Origin: Ruminococcaceae bacterium UBA6845
Lineage (GTDB): Bacteria > Bacillota > Clostridia > Oscillospirales > Acutalibacteraceae
Direction of reading: 5' to 3'
Length of the DNA stretch: 64,000 nucleotides
Assembly (NCBI GenBank): GCA_002449395.1
Contig: DKDP01000042.1
Location: 57,980 to 121,979, forward strand
Shown: positions 60,041 to 64,000 of the stretch, one piece after another
Numbering within the stretch: the first letter of the stretch is position 1
Layout of the letters: each line of letters begins with the position of its first letter
The notes under the pieces: generated by a model
Database searches by the model: none
Told to the model about the DNA's origin: nothing
The model's input: the letters and a program-made list of their open reading frames with translations, nothing else
Translations under genes and position numbers: made by a program

Positions 60041-60979
60041 TTATATATATTGCTGGAAGATCCAGTTGATACAGCCTGTTACAGGCGGCTGAGTCAGCTT
60101 AATAAACTTGAGCTTTCTTCCGCTTGCAACGGTCGCTTTTTCCATAAGTGCTTTAATATAAATCTCCGACGGAAGTTTTGTATGGATAGAGCCCGAAAGA
60201 ACTACCTCAACAACATCATCGGTGAAATTATTCGTATTGAGATGAGCGGCAATGAGAGCGGCACCTCTTGAAGCCATCTTGTCAATAACATCAAGAACAG
60301 CTTTATCGCCGAGCTTTGCAGCGTCGAAGAAGAAGTCGATCAGGCGCATAATAAAAATGTCTGCGTCGGGATCTTCAAATCTTGAAACGAGCGAAAGGAA
60401 CTCTTCCTTTGAGGAGAGCGAATACTCATCAAAAACCATCTTTGTAACAGCGGTCTTTCTGAGTCCGAGATAAACATCATCATATACCATTCTGTATGTT
60501 TCGGCGGCGATCCAATGACCGTTGCCGACGTCGCCCGAAAATTCGCTGAGTCCCGCAAGCTGAAGCATATTGCCGTCGTTATCTATTGAGTTACAGCAAG
60601 TACCTGTTCCGCAGTTATAGCCGATTGCGGCGGCACCCGTGGAGCCTGCCTTGACAACGATGAAACCGTCGTTGTAAATCTCAAACTTTTCAAGACCGTA
60701 ATCAAGAAGACGCTTTTTCATCTCATCGTGCTGGAAAGGATGGTCAATTCCCGCAAGACCCATAAGGGTGAAATCAACATCGTGAAGCGAAATATTTGCC
60801 TCGTGAAGAAGATTCTTAATTCCTGCCCAGATTATGTCAGCCGCCTCATCAAAGCTGCCTTCCATATTCTCGTGGTTGCTTCCGGGACCCTTAACCATAG
60901 CAACAATATTTTTCTTTTCATCAAAAAGCGCATAAGCGGTCTTGGTTCCGCCACCGTCAATGCCTATGTAGTAACTCAT
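60041..60979 (-). CDS. BadF/N-acetylglucosamine kinase-family sugar kinase
   Basis: This 312-residue ASKHA-fold kinase has the phosphate motifs YYIGIDGGGTKTAYALFD and GCGTGTCC, plus an adenosine-like VVLSGSIHTKL segment. The family includes N-acetylglucosamine kinases and BadF/BcrA ATPases. The absence of a partner iron-sulfur protein argues for the sugar kinase role. The second phosphate motif and the hydrophobic core are intact. It lies between an extracellular phosphodiester-glycosidase gene (24 nt) and GH4 (18 nt). SD AAAGGAG, 7 nt from ATG. Confidence 0.88.
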   Translation of the reverse strand: MSYYIGIDGGGTKTAYALFDEKKNIVAMVKGPGSNHENMEGSFDEAADIIWAGIKNLLHEANISLHDVDFTLMGLAGIDHPFQHDEMKKRLLDYGLEKFEIYNDGFIVVKAGSTGAAAIGYNCGTGTCCNSIDNDGNMLQLAGLSEFSGDVGNGHWIAAETYRMVYDDVYLGLRKTAVTKMVFDEYSLSSKEEFLSLVSRFEDPDADIFIMRLIDFFFDAAKLGDKAVLDVIDKMASRGAALIAAHLNTNNFTDDVVEVVLSGSIHTKLPSEIYIKALMEKATVASGRKLKFIKLTQPPVTGCINWIFQQYI

Positions 60980-61003
60980 ATGTAACTCCTTTATTGAAAA
61001 TAT

Positions 61004-62242
61004 TTATTTGACATAAACAATATCAATATCTCTTTCACACGGACCGCCGAGCTTTGGCTTTCCTGCACTGTTAAGCCCGAGCATACCGTTGTCAGCAAAA
61101 AATTCAGTCTCAACAACATTAACCTTGTTCAGGTTCTTTAATTGAGTTGCTCTTGTTCCCGTCACGTTGCCGATTCCCTTGACATACATAAATGAGCAGT
61201 TGCCGCCGTTAAGCACAACAGCATTTTTTACTCCGTATTTTACAAGAAGATCAGCGATGGAATCCATCGGCATAAATTCACCGATTGCAAGAATATATTT
61301 GTTTGCGCTGATCTGCGCAAGTACCGTTCTGTTATGATAATAGCCCGACTCGTTATTATAAACCGCCTTGCCGTTTTCAACAAGCGTATACTGATATCTA
61401 ACCGTGTTATATACACCGTCGGAAACAAGCTGATTCTGATTACGGCTGTTCATTACACCGTAGTCCCAAGCCCCGTTTCTGTACATACGGACATATCTGC
61501 CACCACTTTCAGACTGTGATGCGGAATAAATACTGCCGTTTCTTATACACTCGTGCGGAGCAGAAGCCTCACCGTTAATTGCAATAAGCGCACCCGCCGC
61601 TTTCGATATATTTTCAACTCTGCCGGAGTTTGCCCCGATAAGCTGTTGGCTTACTCCGAACTTTACGGTTGTCGGTGAGCAGGATATTAATGCAATATTG
61701 CAAACCGGCTGGTATGTAACAGTCTTACTTGAAACATCCATACCCGAGTCACTGCCCTTTTTGAAATTCTGTGTGATTTTTGATCCGTATGCAACACGGT
61801 GAATTTCCGCACTGACGCCGTTCGAGCTGACTTTCCACGCACGCTGTACCGTTCCTGCATATCTCGTGACCGAGGACGGAGAAACCTCATACTTTGTGTA
61901 TGAGCCCGAATTGTTGGACGCCGTCTTTTTCTTAGTAGTTGTGATTTTCTTTGCAGTGGTTGTTTTCACATCGGTTTTTGAACCGTTTACCGCAGGTTTT
62001 GCCGTCGGACTGCTTTGTGATTTTGAGCTTGTCCCGGCTTTTGAATTATCCGTTGTTGTCTTTTCACTGACTGCGGTTATATCGGTGCTTTCACTTTTTG
62101 GCACCGTCTCACTGCCGCTGTCTGTCGACGTTTTTTCTTCTGTTGTTACAGAAGCCGAGATGTTGTTATTACCTGAATTGCAAGAACAAAGGACACATAC
62201 TAAAAGGGAAACGCTGATAAAAATGCCGAGAAACTTCTTCAT
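61004..62242 (-). CDS. Lipoprotein with phosphodiester glycosidase (NAGPA-like) domain
   Basis: This 412-residue lipoprotein has signal MKKFLGIFISVSLLVCVLCSC (lipobox LCSC). A Ser/Thr/Lys-rich linker of about 110 residues follows. The C-terminal domain (about 150-412) is of the DUF2233/NAGPA type: LIAINGEASAPHECIRNGSIY, a NSRNQNQLVSDGVYNT segment, and GVKNAVVLNGGNCSFMYV. In animals this fold removes GlcNAc from phosphodiesters; bacterial members process glycan or phosphate-linked sugars at the cell surface. First gene of an operon with a GlcNAc-type kinase. ATG at 62242; SD AAAGGTG. Confidence 0.88.
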   Translation of the reverse strand: MKKFLGIFISVSLLVCVLCSCNSGNNNISASVTTEEKTSTDSGSETVPKSESTDITAVSEKTTTDNSKAGTSSKSQSSPTAKPAVNGSKTDVKTTTAKKITTTKKKTASNNSGSYTKYEVSPSSVTRYAGTVQRAWKVSSNGVSAEIHRVAYGSKITQNFKKGSDSGMDVSSKTVTYQPVCNIALISCSPTTVKFGVSQQLIGANSGRVENISKAAGALIAINGEASAPHECIRNGSIYSASQSESGGRYVRMYRNGAWDYGVMNSRNQNQLVSDGVYNTVRYQYTLVENGKAVYNNESGYYHNRTVLAQISANKYILAIGEFMPMDSIADLLVKYGVKNAVVLNGGNCSFMYVKGIGNVTGTRATQLKNLNKVNVVETEFFADNGMLGLNSAGKPKLGGPCERDIDIVYVK

Positions 62243-62282
62243 AATTATCACCTTTCAAGATGTTTTAAAAACAACCTATAAT

Positions 62283-62311
62283 ATTATACTATCATTACCA
62301 AATAAAAACAA
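62283..62311 (-). promoter_or_regulatory. Sigma-A-type promoter for the phosphodiester glycosidase/kinase/GH4 operon
   Basis: On the minus strand TTGTTT (62311-62306), 17-nt spacer and TATAAT (62288-62283). Confidence 0.75.
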
Positions 62312-62363
62312 TAGCTTTTTTGAAAATAAAGATCATTTGCTACATATTTTTTGCTTTGTAAAA

Positions 62364-63176
62364 TCAGAGCTTTCTGTAAACATCCAATCCAAACTGTATC
62401 TCTGTTTTCAGCGAACTCAGAGACCGGACTTTACTCTGATCCTTGCTGCCGGTTTTGTAATAATACGGCGTCATCTCAAACAAAGCCTCAATGTCGCTGT
62501 TATTATCTAATGAAATGACATCGCCGATCTCATCCCGACACATCAATTCAAAGCCGTCGGGCACACTGCGGTCAACATCATTCAGATAAGGCTTGTCATA
62601 TATCACCGACTTAAGTCCCATAAGATGCTTTTCAAGCGGATAAGCTCTGATAAATTTTCCGTCTGATTTAAGCACCCGTTTAATTTCATCAATACTGTAC
62701 GGCGCAAAAACCGACATAACGCAGTCGCAGTAGCCGTCGGCAATAGGCAGATCAAATGTACTTGCAACGGCAAGCGAGATTGATTTATTTCTCCTGCTTC
62801 CGCCGATCAGCGCATACTTTGAAATATCAATTCCGCCGATGACGATCTCGGGGTAATCGTCTGCAATAGCGGCTGTGTAATAGCACTCTCCGCATCCGAG
62901 ATCAGCGAGCCTCATATCATCACAAATAAGCTCACCTACCCTTTCGGATATTTTCCTTGCGAGGATATCATAATACCCTTTATTAAGAAAATCGGATCGG
63001 GATTTGACCATCAGCTTATCATCGCCGTGGCGTTTGGCTGATGATTTCTGAGATTGAAGCAGATTAACATAGCCCTGCTTGGCAATATCGAAGCAATGAC
63101 CATTTTCACATTTCATAGTACCGTCGGTTTTTTTCAGTGAATCCATACAAACCGGACATATAAAATCAAAATTCAT
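62364..63176 (-). CDS. RlmA-type rRNA guanine-N1 methyltransferase
   Basis: This 270-residue enzyme resembles RlmA(I)/RlmA(II), which methylate G745 or G748 of 23S rRNA. The N-terminal zinc-finger is CPVCMDSLKKTDGTMKC plus CENGHC-like residues (Cys, Cys, Cys, His/Cys). The phrase FDIAKQGYVNLLQSQKSS is very characteristic. A SAM-binding motif is present as RLADLGCGECYYTAAIAD, followed by GGIDISKYAL. The related tylosin-resistance enzyme TlrB shares this layout, so resistance is possible but not indicated. It is 2 nt downstream of the ThuA-like gene. The end has no clear terminator. Confidence 0.9.
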   Translation of the reverse strand: MNFDFICPVCMDSLKKTDGTMKCENGHCFDIAKQGYVNLLQSQKSSAKRHGDDKLMVKSRSDFLNKGYYDILARKISERVGELICDDMRLADLGCGECYYTAAIADDYPEIVIGGIDISKYALIGGSRRNKSISLAVASTFDLPIADGYCDCVMSVFAPYSIDEIKRVLKSDGKFIRAYPLEKHLMGLKSVIYDKPYLNDVDRSVPDGFELMCRDEIGDVISLDNNSDIEALFEMTPYYYKTGSKDQSKVRSLSSLKTEIQFGLDVYRKL

Positions 63177-63178
63177 AT

Positions 63179-63907
63179 TCAGTCTTTTTTAAGGTCATCT
63201 TCGGGAGCCTTTGCGCAAGGTGCGTCAATAGGTTCCTTTTGAATTTTAATCGGCGCAATATATCTTACCGCATTGGTAATAATTGTCTGAACATTATGAT
63301 TTTTGAATGTGGGATTTGTCTCGTGACCCGGCTGGAAATAAAAGACTTTACCAAGTCCCCTGTTCCATATGCATCCGGATCTGAATACCTCTCCGCCGCC
63401 GAACCAGCCGATAAACAGAAGCTCGTCCGGAGTAGGAACATCAAATCTCTCTCCGTACATCTCCTCGTGCTCAAGGTAGAAGTATTCGTCTATACCCTGA
63501 GTAATCGGATGATTGGGAGCAATGTTCCAAATTCGCTCCCTGTCGCCCTCTCGCCATTTAAGAGAACAACTTGTACCGAGCGCTTTTCTGAAAATTTTTG
63601 AATAATGACCCGAATGTAAAACTATAAGACCCATTCCTCTGAGGATACGGTCGTGAATCTTTTCAACAAGCTCATCCGGAACTTTTTCGTGCGCAACGTG
63701 ACCCCACCAGATCAGAACATCCGTATTTTCAAGGACTCCGTTTCCGAGTCCGCACTCGGGCATATCGAGGGTTGCACAGGTAACGCTTATATCTTCATTT
63801 TTGCCGAGAAAATCAGCAATGCAAGCATTTATACCGTCAGGATATACAGCAAGAACGTTATCTTCCTTATCCTGAACGTGTTCATTCCACACAGTTACAT
63901 TTATCAT
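63179..63907 (-). CDS. ThuA-like protein (trehalose utilisation family)
   Basis: This 242-residue protein has a class I glutamine-amidotransferase-like fold of the ThuA family. The conserved parts are TVWNEHVQDKED at the start, TDVLIWWGHVAHEKV, GLIVLHSGHYSKIFRK, ERIWNIAPNHPITQGI, and FYFQPGHETNPTFKN near the end. ThuA-type proteins appear in trehalose/disaccharide 3-keto pathways, though the reaction is not well defined. The C-terminal region is Lys/Glu/Pro-rich. It begins the transcription unit with the RlmA gene. Promoter at 63932-63960; SD AAGGAGG, 7 nt from ATG. Confidence 0.9.
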   Translation of the reverse strand: MINVTVWNEHVQDKEDNVLAVYPDGINACIADFLGKNEDISVTCATLDMPECGLGNGVLENTDVLIWWGHVAHEKVPDELVEKIHDRILRGMGLIVLHSGHYSKIFRKALGTSCSLKWREGDRERIWNIAPNHPITQGIDEYFYLEHEEMYGERFDVPTPDELLFIGWFGGGEVFRSGCIWNRGLGKVFYFQPGHETNPTFKNHNVQTIITNAVRYIAPIKIQKEPIDAPCAKAPEDDLKKD

Positions 63908-63931
63908 TAAAAAAGCCTCCTTTTCTAATTA

Positions 63932-63960
63932 ATAATATCATATCGGCACCCATTTTTCAA
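63932..63960 (-). promoter_or_regulatory. Sigma-A-type promoter for the ThuA-RlmA operon
   Basis: On the minus strand TTGAAA (63960-63955), 17-nt spacer and TATTAT (63937-63932). Confidence 0.7.
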
Positions 63961-64000
63961 CCTTTTTGTTTGTCATTCAACAACAAAAGGCACGGAAAGA

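Noticed and set aside
61866..62510. Plus-strand frame (214 codons) across the lipoprotein linker and promoter
   Set aside because: It reads the Ser/Thr linker backwards (Val-rich) and covers a promoter for the minus strand.

Overview
The window looks like chromosomal core sequence from an anaerobic, spore-forming Firmicute of class Clostridia, probably the Oscillospiraceae/Ruminococcaceae. The evidence is a near-Bacillus gene order (yicC-remA-gmk-rpoZ-priA-def-fmt-rsmB-rlmN-prpC-prkC-rsgA-spoVM), sporulation genes (spoVM, spoIVA, ytfJ, a dacF/dacB-type carboxypeptidase), strong Shine-Dalgarno sites, and clostridial lipoproteins. The genus is inference. I saw no rRNA, tRNA, phage, insertion sequence or CRISPR array.

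Layout. (1) 1-24.3 kb, minus strand: a very long, tightly packed cluster that starts at a promoter near 24.25 kb. It runs from a calcium-motif lipoprotein and an OmpR/PhoR-type two-component system, through YqhQ, PrmC, an M50 protease, ScpA/ScpB, YtfJ, the carboxypeptidase, RluB, YicC, RemA, Gmk, RpoZ, PriA, Def, Fmt, a zinc peptidase, RsmB, RlmN, PP2C phosphatase, PASTA kinase and RsgA, to two tiny genes at the left edge: a 49-codon membrane protein and spoVM. (2) 24.3-26.6 kb: a self-contained cdaA-cdaR (c-di-AMP synthase and regulator) operon. (3) 26.6-34.5 kb: alaS-HIT-phosphoribosyltransferase-comEC-holA-RNase M5-like-ispF from one promoter. (4) 34.5-39.9 kb: ftsK-ygiQ-metallo-beta-lactamase. 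(5) 39.9-48 kb: short transcription units for an aldose epimerase (+), a leucine-rich-repeat protein and a GH13 glucosidase (-), an orphan 89-residue protein (-), a 2-hydroxyacid dehydrogenase (+), SpoIVA (+) and a Kef-type antiporter (+). (6) 48-50.9 kb: rpsO-pnp with structured leaders. (7) 50.9-57 kb: two lipoproteins, and a divergent operon of a NahK-like kinase, a degenerate GDPD-fold protein and a second two-component system. (8) 57-64 kb: an operon of a phosphodiester-glycosidase lipoprotein, BadF-type sugar kinase, GH4 and GH-A-clan hydrolase, then ThuA-like and RlmA-type genes.

Themes. Envelope and sporulation functions run through the window. SpoVM (left edge) and SpoIVA (45 kb) are known partners in spore coat basement assembly. 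The PASTA kinase/phosphatase pair, c-di-AMP synthase and two histidine kinases are signalling systems that may sense the wall. The least conventional parts are the small genes at 70-323, the ComEC protein whose hydrolase domain has lost its metal ligands while an intact secreted hydrolase lies a few kb away, the three-gene calcium-motif lipoprotein/two-component module, the degenerate GDPD protein in a kinase/two-component operon, the amino-sugar-like operon at 57-62 kb, and the long foldable leaders of rpsO and pnp. I found no clearly new defence or mobile system. The novelty here is mostly in small genes, RNA structures and operon composition.
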